Origin: Lactuca virosa | Lineage: Eukaryota > Streptophyta > Magnoliopsida > Asterales > Asteraceae | NCBI GenBank assembly: GCA_928212115.1 | Contig: CAKMRJ010005634.1 | Coordinates: 184,576,542 to 184,640,541 of the forward strand | Direction of reading: 5' to 3' | DNA length: 64,000 nucleotides | Part shown: positions 53,813 to 64,000 of the stretch, one piece after another | How the letters are laid out: every line of letters begins with the position of its first letter | How positions within the stretch are numbered: the stretch's first letter is position 1 | Notes under the pieces: generated by a model | Told to the model about the DNA's origin: nothing | The model's database searches: none | What the model saw: only the letters and a program-made list of their open reading frames with translations | Made by a program: the position numbers and the translations under genes

Positions 53813-54776
53813 TATCAACTTTATACTTGAATTAAAACAATAGTTGTCCCATACTCCAAGCATATACACTATGGTTTTTTCTAAACACTTGTCATGCCAT
53901 ACACCAAGTATGCATACTATGTTTTTCCAAACATTAGTTATGCCATACACCAAGTATTCATACTAAGTTTGTCTACGATTTTTACTTTGTGAAATAGATC
54001 GATTGGACATAATTCCAATGATTCTCATTTCACAATCCCAAATCCTTATCGTAAATGTAAGAATTCCAAATTCCTACCATTTACTGGAATTTGTTAGATT
54101 CTAAACTTCTATGCATTGATCCTCTTGTAATGATTATGCACACAAGTCACAAAGACTTGTCAACAGACATTACAGAGTATTCCAACGGAGATCACTCCAT
54201 GGAAACGAAGTCTCAAATTCAAAGCACATTCCTTTGAACATCCTTCATGGATCCAGTTTCCTAATCTTACACAGATTTAATGAATAACTTCCACCTACTT
54301 GAACATTTTCATATTCCCATTTTGACTATGACTCCTGAACAAGAGTTGCCTCTTTTCAGAATATGTCAATATGGTCCTTCCAAAATTAACACTATACTTC
54401 CAACTGTCCCTGAGCAATCAATCTTTGGTAAACCCAAGATTGTCCTCAACAATTGCTTAATCAAATTAGTCATATCTAGTTCTAACACTTTTTCCCTCTT
54501 AATGCTCTGGGTACTTGGAAAAATTTAGAACAGATGAATATTATAGCACATGCAATCGACCCTATATCCGAAGCATATGGGACATGATTCATGATGTCTC
54601 ACATAAAGACCTGATACTGGACCAGTCTTTTGCTATAATATTTCTATTTCTACTTGCCAACTTCTCATAATTCAGATTATGAAAAGTGATGCTGTAATCA
54701 TAATCGAATTTTAGAACGCAAATAATGGACGCATATATAGAATTTCCTTGTGTTGAGCCATTCCAACTTAAAATTC

Positions 54777-54781
54777 ATATA

Positions 54782-54845
<64 letters not shown>

Positions 54846-54856
54846 TATATATATCC
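54777..54856. repeat. (TA)n microsatellite in E1
   Basis: About 35 TA units with two interruptions. E2 has only CATATATATATC at the same place (about 59191), so the tract expanded in E1. Confidence 0.95.
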
Positions 54857-55677
54857 TTGACTAAAGATGATTAAAAACTCAATCTAAGCTTTTAGAATTG
54901 AAATGAAGTATAATTTCCTCTCCCTTAGTTATAGCAAAACAACTTTTTCCCAATTGAAACCTTTTGTTTTCTATACTTAACATTGCTAACTTGCAACACT
55001 TATTATAATTATCATGCTCCCACTTTCATGATGATTATTAGCATAACACTTATGCTCCCACTAGCTTTGACATGTACTCAGAAATCAGCTGGACTTCTAG
55101 AAATCAATACTTTATTGATCCTCTTATCAAAGTTCATATTTCTGATATGAGATGCTTTGATAAACTTTGTCAAAATCATACACCATTTCTTAGATAGCAC
55201 ACATGTGTGTCTAAACAATTTCAGAACTATGAAAAGGGATGACGTAATCATAGTCTCAATTGTTTAGACCTTTCCCATTTCTCACAAGTCCATGTTAGTG
55301 TGCCGGTTAACCACACACGCTCCAAAAACGACTTTGAGAATACAAATAGCACAATTGCTATCTACCTAAAATCTACTTAGTGAAAGTGTTTCCTCACTAT
55401 CATTTTCAGGAATCGGAGAGAAACCTTATGACACTTAGATTTTATGGTGGATGTGTTCCTATCCATGCGAATTTGTCAAAACCATAATCACCAGACAAGG
55501 TTTGTGACAAATCCAAACTCATATGGATTGAACTTGTGTAGTCTCAACTTCTTGCCACCTGGAAGCACAAGGGTCTGCCATTGCGTTGTTATGCAACCAA
55601 TTGAGAACTCTCAGAACTCATATGCAAAGCCAACTTTAACTGGAATGGGCATAGAACCAGGAATATGTCAACACGAT

Positions 55678-55845
55678 AGGTTATAAACCTCACGTCGTGT
55701 GCTAGTGATAAACTACAGGTTTTTATTCTTGAATAGATCTTTGAAGCTTTTCAAAGGTTATAAACCTCACGTCGTGTGCTAGTGATTAACTACACGATAG
55801 GTTATAAACCTCACGTCGTGTGCTAGTGATAAACTACAGGTTTTT
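55678..55845. repeat. Three copies of GGTTATAAACCTCACGTCGT...
   Basis: Units start at about 55679, 55756 and 55799 and include TGTGCTAGTGAT(A/T)AACTACA. E2 has one related unit at about 59946. Confidence 0.85.
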
Positions 55846-56616
55846 ATTCTAACACTCCTAAGGTGTACATGCAACCCTAGTAAACTTGGATCTATGTTTG
55901 ACTAAGATATATGAAAATTTGATTTTCAAAGGTTCTGCAACTATGTAGCATGGCATGGGGAACTTTTAAACATAAATGCTAGAAGAAGAACATACCTTTT
56001 GTGATTTGGATTCCTTGAGAGCCTTGTGAGCCTAGCACCTCAAGTGTGATGCCTCAAATGTCTCACACAACACCAAAACACTTGGAATGACCTTGAGAAA
56101 AGTTCACTTACACCTCAAAATCGGCTAGCCCTCTTTCTTGTACAAGTAGTAGTCATAGTGTCGATTTTGCTTGCATAGGGTTCTTTATATAGTAGTGGCA
56201 CAAGTAGGGTTACACCATGAAAACCCTAATTGTCATGGCTTTCAATATTCCGTGATCCATGCGTTTGTAACATCGATGGATTATCCATGGAGCACCTTAT
56301 GGGTTTTAACCCAATCCATACAAACCATGGATCATTAGCCCACTATACAAGAATTGATGATTTACACAATCAACCCCATATATTTAATTAGTATCCTTTT
56401 GATCACTTAATTAATTCCAAATTAATTCTTTGATCAATACTAATTAAATAATATGATTAATATATTAGGACATATAATATATTAATAAACCTTAAGTGTC
56501 CTTTCTCTCAATTTGGTCTATCCAAGTGTTGCAATGCCATGCAACCCAAATGGACCATGCCAACCGGGTCAAGCACATTCCAGGAATAGTTATGAACTTA
56601 GACACCTAATCCAACA
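55846..56616 (-). repeat. E1 5' LTR, missing about 16 terminal bases
   Basis: It starts within ATTCTAACACTCC, lacking the TGTTGGGTTTTGAGC terminus, and ends CCTAATCCAACA followed by ATGGG. The join to internal sequence (TTTTTATTCT) shares ATTCT with the LTR. No primer site is present. Confidence 0.85.
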
Positions 56617-56672
56617 ATGGGGAGGGTCTATTGTTGTCATTACGGAAATATGTTTGTGTGTCGGGTATATAA
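56617..56672 (+). repeat. Element F, right part, with E1 target duplication ATGGG at its start
   Basis: ATGGG then GAGGGTCTATTGTTG...ACGGAAATATGTTTGTG...GGGTATATAA. This continues F from 13954 in the order of LTR A (GAGGGACC...TTATGGAGGAATGTTTG...GACTATAAACC, minus strand). It is cut after TATAA by E2. Confidence 0.65.
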
Positions 56673-57421
56673 TGTTGGGTTTTGAGCATTCTAACACTCC
56701 TAAGTGTACATGCAACCCTAAATACCTTGGATCTATGTTTTCTCTATTATACATACAATTATGAACATCCAAGGTATTATCCAATCTAGACATACAAAAT
56801 AATAAATATAACAAGATATAATACATACCTCTTTGATGTAGAATGTCTTCATGAAGCTTGAGTGCCTAGTGCCCCAAGTGTGACACCTCAAATGGTTCAC
56901 ACAACACCAAATGCACATGTAATGACTTGAGAGAAATGGAACACTCCTTGAAATCGTTTAGCCATCATATTCACACATTAGTGCACGATTCTTGAGCCAT
57001 GGGATTCTTTATATGGTGGCTATTAGGGTTACACCATGTAACTCATAACTTTACCCATTCCTTATGCTCCATGGATTTTAACCTCCATGGAGTATCCATG
57101 GGTCACCCTATGGACTTAGTCCAACATAAGAAATCTTGGATCACAAGCCCACATATAATAAGAATGAATGATTTACACAATCCAACCCATATATTAATTA
57201 GTCTCCTTTGATCACTTAATTAATTCCAAATTAATTCTTGATCAATACTAATTAAATAACCTTATTAATATATTAGAACTTATAATATTTAACACACCTT
57301 AAGTGTTATTTCTCTCATTATAGTCTATCCAAATGCATGATGCCATGCAACCCAAATGGACCATGCTGGGTCGGGTCAAGTCTTACCAATTATAGTTATG
57401 GACTTAGACATTAATCCAACA
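56673..57421 (-). repeat. E2 3' LTR (749 bp)
   Basis: TGTTGGGTTTTGAGC to CATTAATCCAACA (plus reading). Matches 63289-64000 closely and the E1 LTRs more distantly. Contains the dyad CTCCATGGA...TCCATGG and an AATTAATT-rich stretch. Confidence 0.92.
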
Positions 57422-57432
57422 GTCTCCCACTG
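57422..57432 (-). other. E2 polypurine tract
   Basis: The minus strand reads CAGTGGGAGAC, directly before the 3' LTR start TGTTGGATTAATG. Confidence 0.85.
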
Positions 57433-60400
57433 GATAAGTCTAAAGCATTATTGCGTAGGACTTCAGAACCGATCAGCAATCGTAACCTCTCAAAGCTTCT
57501 GTCGAACTCTGACCTTGTCGATAAACTCTGACCTTTGTCAATGACTTGTCCATTAGATACGGATCATATATTCCTCCATTCTAGATATCAGGACTGAGAC
57601 ATGGATTATCAATCATTCTCTCTGTCCATTTTGTTGTTTCCTGATTTCCGATTCATGATGACATGACTGAATTGAACAAATCAAATCAGTCCTGGCTTGG
57701 CCAAGCACTCACTGTATCATCTTTAAATCATCGAGGGCCCAACACATATATCGCTTTATCCCGAAGGTAAAAGGAAATGGATAAACTTCGACTCATAGGG
57801 CTTGTTCACTACTTGTTTGAATCATACACAAAGGCACGTTTTATAACAAGCGAGTTACCGAATGTGTTTTCGTGCAATCAATGTACAACCAACTCATAGT
57901 AACAACTCATATCTCTAGGTTTGAAGAATATAAGATATTATCGTCTCATGATCACTCGTGATAAAATCCATGAAGTGATTCAAATGAACTGGGTTGAATT
58001 CCAATACTCAGAACTTATGAGCACTCATGAGTGTTGTAGCATCCACTTTGTCCACCAACTTGGACCTCTACAAACAAACCATGACAGTATTGATTCATAT
58101 CTACTTCCAACATATGACCGACTATGGATGGTTTGATAACTTAATCATTCAGGAAGAGTGACTTAGTTATTCTAGAAGTCAAAACATGTAAAGTGAAACA
58201 CAAGAATAAATGAATCAAATATGGGTCAAACCCTATGAATAAATAAACACTTTTATTTAAATAACCATACTGATTACTCATTATTCATTGTTTCTATTTT
58301 ATCACTTTATATTGAATTAAAAAACACTAGTTGTCCCATGCTCCAAGCATGTACACTATGTTTTTTTCTTAAACAATAGCTTTGCCATACACCAATATGC
58401 AACTCTATTGTTTGTCTATGATCCTTACTTTGTGAAATAAACCAATTGAACATAATTTCAATGATTCTAAGTTCACACTCCCAAATCCTTATCGAAAAAT
58501 GTGAGAATTTCAAATTCCTATCATTTATCGAAATCTGTTTAGATTTTAAACTTATATGCACTGACCCTCCTGAATGAATATGTACAAAGTCACAAAGACT
58601 TGTCAACAGTCATTATAAGGTATTCAGGAGATCAACCCCATGGAAAACTAAGTCTCATATTCAAAGTACATTGCTTTGGACATGCTTCTTGCATTAAGTT
58701 TTTCTAATCTTACACAGATAACTTCCACATATGGAGACAACTCCATATTCTCCATTTTGACTATCACGTCTGAATAAGAGATGCTTCTTTTCAGAATATG
58801 TCAATATGTCCTTCCAAATTAGCATTATACTTCCAACTGTCCCTGATCAACCAATCTTTTGGTAAACCTCAATTGTCCTCGACAATTGCTTAATCATTTT
58901 TAGTCATATCCAATTCTAGAACTTTTCCCTTTTAATGCCTCTGGGCATTTGGAAAATTTGCAATGACAAATATTATAGCACATGCAATCGATCCTGTACC
59001 TAAAGCAAATGGTACACGATTCATGATGTCTCACATAAAGACATGATTCTAGACCAGTCTTTTGCTACAATATTTTTTATTTGCCATGTTTTCAAAATTT
59101 GACTATGAAGAGGGATGCCGTAATCATAATTGAATTTTGAGAACGCAATATATAGAATTTCCTTAAGTTGAACCAATCCAACATGAAATTCATATATATA
59201 TCTCTTGACTAAAACGATTAAGGTCTCAATCTAAGCCTTAGAACTGAAATGAAGTATATCCTCTCCCTTAATTATAGCAAAACAACTTTTTTAATCCCTG
59301 CAGCCTCACGAATTGAAACGTTTGTTTTCTATATTAACATTGCTAACTTGCACACTAAAATAATTATCATGCTCCCACTAACATGATGATTTTAGCATAC
59401 ACCTATGCTCCCACTAGTTTGACATGTACTCAGAAATCACTGGACTTCTAGAAATCATACTTTATTGACTTTCTTACCAAAGTTCAGATTTCTGATATGA
59501 GATGCTTTGATAAAACTAATCATACACCTTTCCTTAGATAGCATGCATGTATGGCTAAACAATTTCAGAACTATGAAAAGGGATGTCGTAATCATAGTCT
59601 CAATTGTTTAGACCTTTTGGCCATCTGCTTCAAATCTACTTGGTGGAAGTTTTCCTCACCATCATTTTCATGAAATCGGAGTGAACCTTATGACCCGTAG
59701 ATTTTATGGTGTATGTGTTCTTATCCATGTGAATCGTCAAAACCATAGGTCATAAGACAAGATAATGACAAATCCAAACTCATATGGACTGAACTTTATG
59801 CAATCTTACAATCTTACCTTCTTGCCAACCTGGCAGTACAGGGCCTGCCATTGCTTCCAAGTTGTTATGCAACCAATTGAGAACTTTCAGAACTCCTATG
59901 CAAAGCCAACCGTTAACTGGAATGGGCACAGAATATGTCAACATGATAGGTTAGAAACTCAAGTCGTGTGCTAGTGAAGGAACCTCAGGTTTATTCTTGA
60001 TTAGTTCTTGAAATTCTTTTTAGGATCTTTAAGGACTCCCACTGTCCTCTTGACATATAAGACTATCTTGCCAATATTCAAGAGATAGTGCGATTTCTTT
60101 ATCAAGACAAACACTTCACACAATGGCCTTAGTTGGTCTGGTTTAATCCAAACATCACACTTACCAACTTCAAATGTACAAGAGTAGGACACTTTACTCT
60201 TACATTTGACAATTGTTATAAACCTTTTCTTAAGATATGTCACTCAACTTATAGTCTTGGAGTATGACTCTAAGACTTGTTTTTGGAAACGAAGTATGAC
60301 TCATCTTCTTGATTTAACCATTTCAACATTCATGACTCCTCGTCTTAGTCATAAGATGCACTAAGATGTCCTTAGAAGACCAATTGTGATGTGGTTCTTT

Positions 60401-60980
60401 AATCATTAAGATGATCACAAAACATGATACTAAAGTACTCTCCCATCTTTTCAGATTTGAGAAACTTGTATCTGTCTGCCTAATTTGATTCTTAAACTTG
60501 TAAGTATACCATATTTACTAAACTTTAGTAAATCATGACGAATAGTCTTATCGACTTTGTGGTGGACTTGACCAGTGCACAAGAATGTGTACTCGATCCT
60601 TTAGTCCTTTCTTGACTCACATAAGTGAATTAGTCTTAATTTTTCCAAAGCTTGAAAGTTCTCATTCATCATACTATTCAACTTGCATGATTCCAAGTTT
60701 TCGGTCCAATTGAAACTTGGGTGATGAGAATCTTCCTTATTTGGTAAATTTGACACTACCACAAATGAAAGAATCAAATCCATTTTTCCAATATTGCTAT
60801 AATGGAATCATATAAGCAACAATTTTCACAAATGCCATTGTAAGGATACTTAAAATATAAAAATAAAAACCTTTTATTTTATTTTAAAACTTTGCGGAAA
60901 AACTTATCCTTACAAATGCATATGGAAAACTGTTGTTATCTATTCCTAAGCAATATATCATAACTCCTAAGTAACAGCTT
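57433..60980 (-). other. E2 internal region, 3' and central part, no intact gene
   Basis: About 3.5 kb. 57440-58310 matches the E1 3' segment and 58310-60000 matches the E1 second segment. No frame exceeds about 100 codons and I could not align any to copia integrase, reverse transcriptase or RNase H. Motif GGGATGCCGTAATCAT and variants recur. Either pol has decayed beyond recognition by eye or the family lacks pol. Confidence 0.55.
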
Positions 60981-61850
60981 AAAAATTCTGATCACCGAAC
61001 CATGCGATCGAAATCCATCTCTCGCGATCAGAATCAACATATACTTCCTTTAAGTTCTTCACTTTTTCTTTGATTCTTAAAACATCAACATGTGACCCAG
61101 TCACATCATGTAATGAGAATCTCATAATAGAAACTTAACAGAGTTAGATAGTGGACTTTTACCTGAAGTAGAGTCAACTTCTTCTTGACTTGATCAACCT
61201 TATGATCTTTCAGGTAAATAGGCAGCTTCGCAATCAATGCCCCTTCCTTTGGCAAATAAACATATGGACCTTTGGTAATGGTGTACTGGACTATCTCAGA
61301 CTTGCCTTTCTATTTACCATTTGGTCAACCGAGTTGACTATGGCCAATCCCTTTCCATTGGGAAGAGAAAGCTTTTCTGGATTATCCATGTTACCATTTT
61401 CAAAGTCCATAAAGTTTGGGAAGTTGATCTTCTAATCAAATTTGCTTTACTATCCTCCAAATCATTGCTGATTCAGCAGCACCAAGCAAATAGATATGAT
61501 CATTAAGGTTCATGTCATAGTCTGTTTCATAGTAGTCCCAAAGGAACTCACTATGTGACTTAGAAAGTGATTGAACATCCAACTTTCTCAAGACTTGACA
61601 CCCAACTCTCCCAGCTTGTCAATATGTGACTTCATCTCTAAGATGTGATCACACATAGACCTTGCTTGCCATTAGGGCTTGAGTGACCTTGAACTTGTGG
61701 GTTAGGGAAATAATTGGAGGAGGTGGAGGAAGAGAAGTATGAATCCAAGCCAACTGGGAAGATCATTAGAAAGTTGGTTGGGAGACATTGTTGTCTAGAA
61801 CCAGACATCACAATGGGAGATATTCACGTAAAGTTGATTTAAAGTCCTTA
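60981..61850 (-). pseudogene. E2 decayed copia gag with zinc-knuckle trace
   Basis: On the minus strand, from about 61690 to 61500, several frames give pieces resembling the copia gag middle: a DHILEMKSHIDKLGELG-like helix (family D-x-V-L-K-M-x-x-x-I-x-x-L), then DYDMNLNDHIYLLGAAESAM. At about 61260-61190 a CQRKGH...RSC stretch lines up with a CCHC knuckle whose first Cys is lost. A TGSHV-like stretch near 61080 may mark the protease start. Stops and frameshifts break all frames. This is the main ground for calling E2 copia-like. Confidence 0.5.
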
Positions 61851-63275
61851 ATATAACACCCTATATGATATATTAAGGCTAGGACCCCAACAAACTATTT
61901 TTAACTTGAAGAGGGATGCCGTAATCCAAGCTATAAAATATTTGAAGGTAGGTAAATGACGATTTACCAATTTCCACCATGAAAAACGAAATAATTAATT
62001 AGGTTTTAATTGGATTTGAAACTCCTAGATCTTTTGAGATTCATTGAACTTTTCAATGGCATGTTTCAATCTCGAGTGTGCCCTTCAGGTTTTGTGACTG
62101 GGATGCCGAGGATCACAAAACAAGGTGTGAAGTAACCATGCAAATATACTTGGTACCCTTAATATTTACCCCTCAATCGATGTGCCGGTTACACACACGA
62201 GCTCCACCGATACTATGATAAATATTAAGTTACCCTTTGCCTACTTTGTTAAATCCAGGTTAGTGTGCCGGTTAACCCACACGCTCCACTAACGGTTTTA
62301 AACAAAGTGCAAAGTGTAATTTCATGGATTAGCACCTTATTCACATTTTCCTAAGTAACTAAGATTGGGAATTATAAAAAGTGTAGTTACTTAGTATTTA
62401 TCATTAATACTTTTAATGAAGGGAGAATTATAGTCCTTGTCCTACCCGTTCGGCTAACGACCCTCCACCAGTCAAGGAAGCGGTGGGTGAGAGTGGACAC
62501 CCATTAAACTGCCATTTTATAGGCAGTAACCTTATACCCCCCCCTTATAACCGACTTCGTGAATGAGGCCTACTAACGGTAAGACTGACTTTTCTCTTAT
62601 ACATATATATATATATTAACTTATAATATATAAAGTATAAGGGTTGAATTTTAACTTTTAAAATTCTAAGGCTAACTTGGAATTAAAGTATTCATGGGGA
62701 AAACTTTACAAATTCCAAACTTGAGGGCAAGTTTTGAAAATATTCAAAACTATTAATTCCATAACTATGTGTTTAAAGTAGTTTAATTAAAAAAAAAAAC
62801 TCTTCAAGTTCCATAACTTGAGGACAAGTTATGGAAGACTTGTACTAATAAAAGAATGTAACTTTTCTTTATTTTTGTAACTTGTGGAACTAATAAGGTT
62901 ACACATTTTATCATTTAATGAAGTGACTCTTGAACCTCCAACTTGAGGACAAGTTATGGAGTCATAAAACCATTTAATAGGACAAGACTCTTCATTTTGT
63001 AACCATTGCCAACTTTTTATGAGTTTTATGAATGAACTTAAATGTGACTTTTCATATAAACTTGAGGACAAGTATACAAAAAACACATTTTAGAATCAAC
63101 TCTTAGATTAAAATGGATTGAAAACACATAATCAATTAACTTTTCTATTAATCTAATAAACTCATATGAACAAAGATAATTCACATCAAATTTTTTCAAG
63201 TAATAGCATAACTTTTAAACTAATACAATTCGATTTTTCAGCTAATTTTGCAAGTATAACAAGAAACAAGCCTTG
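61851..63275 (-). other. E2 leader region (5' untranslated part)
   Basis: About 1.4 kb between gag and the primer site with no gene. It contains GGGATGCCGTAATCC (about 61914), two GTGCCGGTTA...CACACG...CTCCAC motifs (about 62182 and 62268) and four AACTTGAGGRCAAGT hairpin repeats (62717-63075). Confidence 0.65.
62805..62842 (-). other. Strong inverted repeat in the E2 leader
   Basis: TCCATAACTTG pairs perfectly with CAAGTTATGGA around AGGA (62810-62835), extended by CAAGT/ACTTG with a two-base bulge. Three related copies lie at about 62717, 62936 and 63056. Confidence 0.8.
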
Positions 63276-63287
63276 GCTCTGATACCA
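63276..63287 (-). other. E2 primer-binding site
   Basis: The minus strand reads TGGTATCAGAGC, one base after the LTR end AAAACCCAACA. Confidence 0.9.
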
Positions 63288-63288
63288 C

Positions 63289-64000
63289 TGTTGGGTTTTG
63301 AGCATTCTAACACTCCTAAGTGTACATGCAACCCTAAATACTTGGATCTATGTTTTCTCTATTATACATACAATATGAACATCCAAGGTATTATCCTAAT
63401 CTAGCATACAAAATATAAATAAACATATAGAATACATACCTCTTTGATGTAGAATGTCTTCATGAAGCTTGAGTGCCTAGTAACCAAGTGTGACACCTCA
63501 AATGGTTCACACAACCAAAATGCACTGGAATGACTTGAGAGAAATGGAACACTCCTTGAAATCGTCTAGCCCTCATATTCACACATTAGTGCACGATTTC
63601 TTGAGCCATGGAGATTCTTTTATTGTGGCTATTAGGGTTAAACCATGTAACTCATAACTTTACCCATTCCTTATGCTCCATGGATTTTAACCTCCATGGA
63701 GTATCCATGGGTCACCCCATGGACTTAGTACAACATAAAAAATCTTGGATCACAAGCCCACATATATAAGAATGGAATGATTTACACAATCAACCCATAT
63801 ATTTAATTAGTCTCCTTTTGATCACTTAATTAATTCAAATTAATTCTTGATCAATACTAATTAAATAACCTTATTAATATATTAGAACTTATAATATATT
63901 AACCACCTTAAGTGTTATTTCTCTCATTATAGTCTATCCAAATGCGTGATGCCATGCAACCCAAATGGACCATGCCGGGTCGGGTCAAGTCTTACCATTA
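63289..64000 (-). repeat. E2 5' LTR (partial)
   Basis: TGTTGGGTTTTGAGC start (plus reading), matching 56673 onward to near its end; about 40 bp remain beyond the window. Confidence 0.92.

Larger units (their letters stand above)
53808..55845 (-). other. E1 internal region, second segment
   Basis: It continues E1 after D and aligns with about 58310-60000 of E2 (GTTGTCCCAT...CTCCAAGCAT, TCCTTCCAAA...ACTTCCAACTGTCCCTGA, ATGCTCCCACTAG). No sense-strand frame of note exists in either copy. It ends in repeated GGTTATAAACCTCACGTCGT units. Confidence 0.8.
13955..56616 (-). mobile_element. Element E1: Ty1/copia-type LTR element, minus strand, split by D and internally deleted
   Basis: Pieces in plus-strand order: 3' LTR 13955-14628, internal 14629-15437, (element D 15438-53807), internal 53808-55845, 5' LTR 55846-56616. 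The family is defined by the better copy E2. Both outer ends are flanked by ATGGG. Removing D leaves about 2.85 kb of internal sequence, against about 5.85 kb in E2, so about half is deleted, including the leader and primer site. The E2-type polypurine tract next to the 3' LTR is also missing. It is an old, non-mobile derivative. Confidence 0.85.
56673..64000 (-). mobile_element. Element E2: Ty1/copia-type LTR element, minus strand, runs off the window
   Basis: 3' LTR 56673-57421, polypurine tract at 57422-57432, internal 57422-63288, primer site 63276-63287, 5' LTR from 63289 to beyond 64000. LTR ends on the minus strand are TGTTGGATTAATG and AAAACCCAACA. Left flank TATAA (56668-56672) would be its target duplication, with its partner off-window. 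The internal region is heavily decayed: I see a probable gag and zinc-knuckle trace but no sure pol domain. Copia assignment rests on LTR size and style and the gag trace, and is less certain than the element boundaries. Confidence 0.82.

Noticed and set aside
61190..61435. 81-codon plus-strand frame
   Set aside because: Antisense to the decayed E2 gag; no recognised family.

Overview
This 64 kb window is plant nuclear heterochromatin made almost entirely of LTR retrotransposons. I found no host gene. Supporting observations: every LTR element is of plant Ty3/gypsy or Ty1/copia type; most primer-binding sites read TGGTATCAGAGC (initiator tRNA-Met, the usual plant primer); one internal region ends in multiple polypurine tracts next to a Sirevirus-type gag; and long (TA)n microsatellites are present. 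The style resembles Asteraceae (lettuce-like) repeats, but that species guess is weak.

Layout. (1) 1-8041: gypsy element 'A' on the minus strand, with a cut-off 3' LTR, a short damaged internal region and a complete 3.26 kb 5' LTR. (2) 8042-11400: decayed copia fragment 'G', minus strand. (3) 11399-11976: broken gypsy gag 'H', plus. (4) 11977-13634: diverged A-type LTR 'I', minus. (5) 13635-56672: a nest of elements. The outermost layer is an A-related LTR fragment 'F'. It was split by copia 'E1' (TSD ATGGG at 13950-13954 and 56617-56621). E1 was split by gypsy 'D' (TSD CAAAC at 15433-15437 and 53808-53812). The 5' LTR of D was split by a tandem array of gypsy chromovirus-like element 'B'. 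Every B unit that keeps the region just after its primer-binding site carries the same copia element 'C' there (TSD CCTAC). (6) 56673-64000: a second copia, 'E2', minus strand, running off the window.

The B/C array is the most unusual part. Its order is LTR1-C1-B1 internal-LTR2-C2-B2 internal-partial LTR3-partial B3 internal-LTR4-partial C3, then a direct fusion to the integrase end of D. C sits at the same base with the same TSD in all three places, so it inserted once and the composite B[C] was then tandemly multiplied, most simply by unequal recombination between LTRs. B2 and B3 share a nonsense codon that B1 lacks, so they are closest relatives within the array.

Coding potential is small. 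The only long undamaged frame is the C2 gag (32653-34323, 556 codons). It has a coiled-coil region and a zinc knuckle, but C lost nearly all of pol, so it looks like a non-autonomous Sirevirus-like family. B2 gag-pol (37424-41968) is a single frame with only two nonsense codons. B1, B3, C1 gag, D integrase, A reverse transcriptase, G pol and H gag are all broken. LTRs carry recognisable promoter signals: TATAAATAG plus G-box and TGAGTCA motifs in B, and TATAAA next to telo-box motifs and GGCCCA motifs in A.
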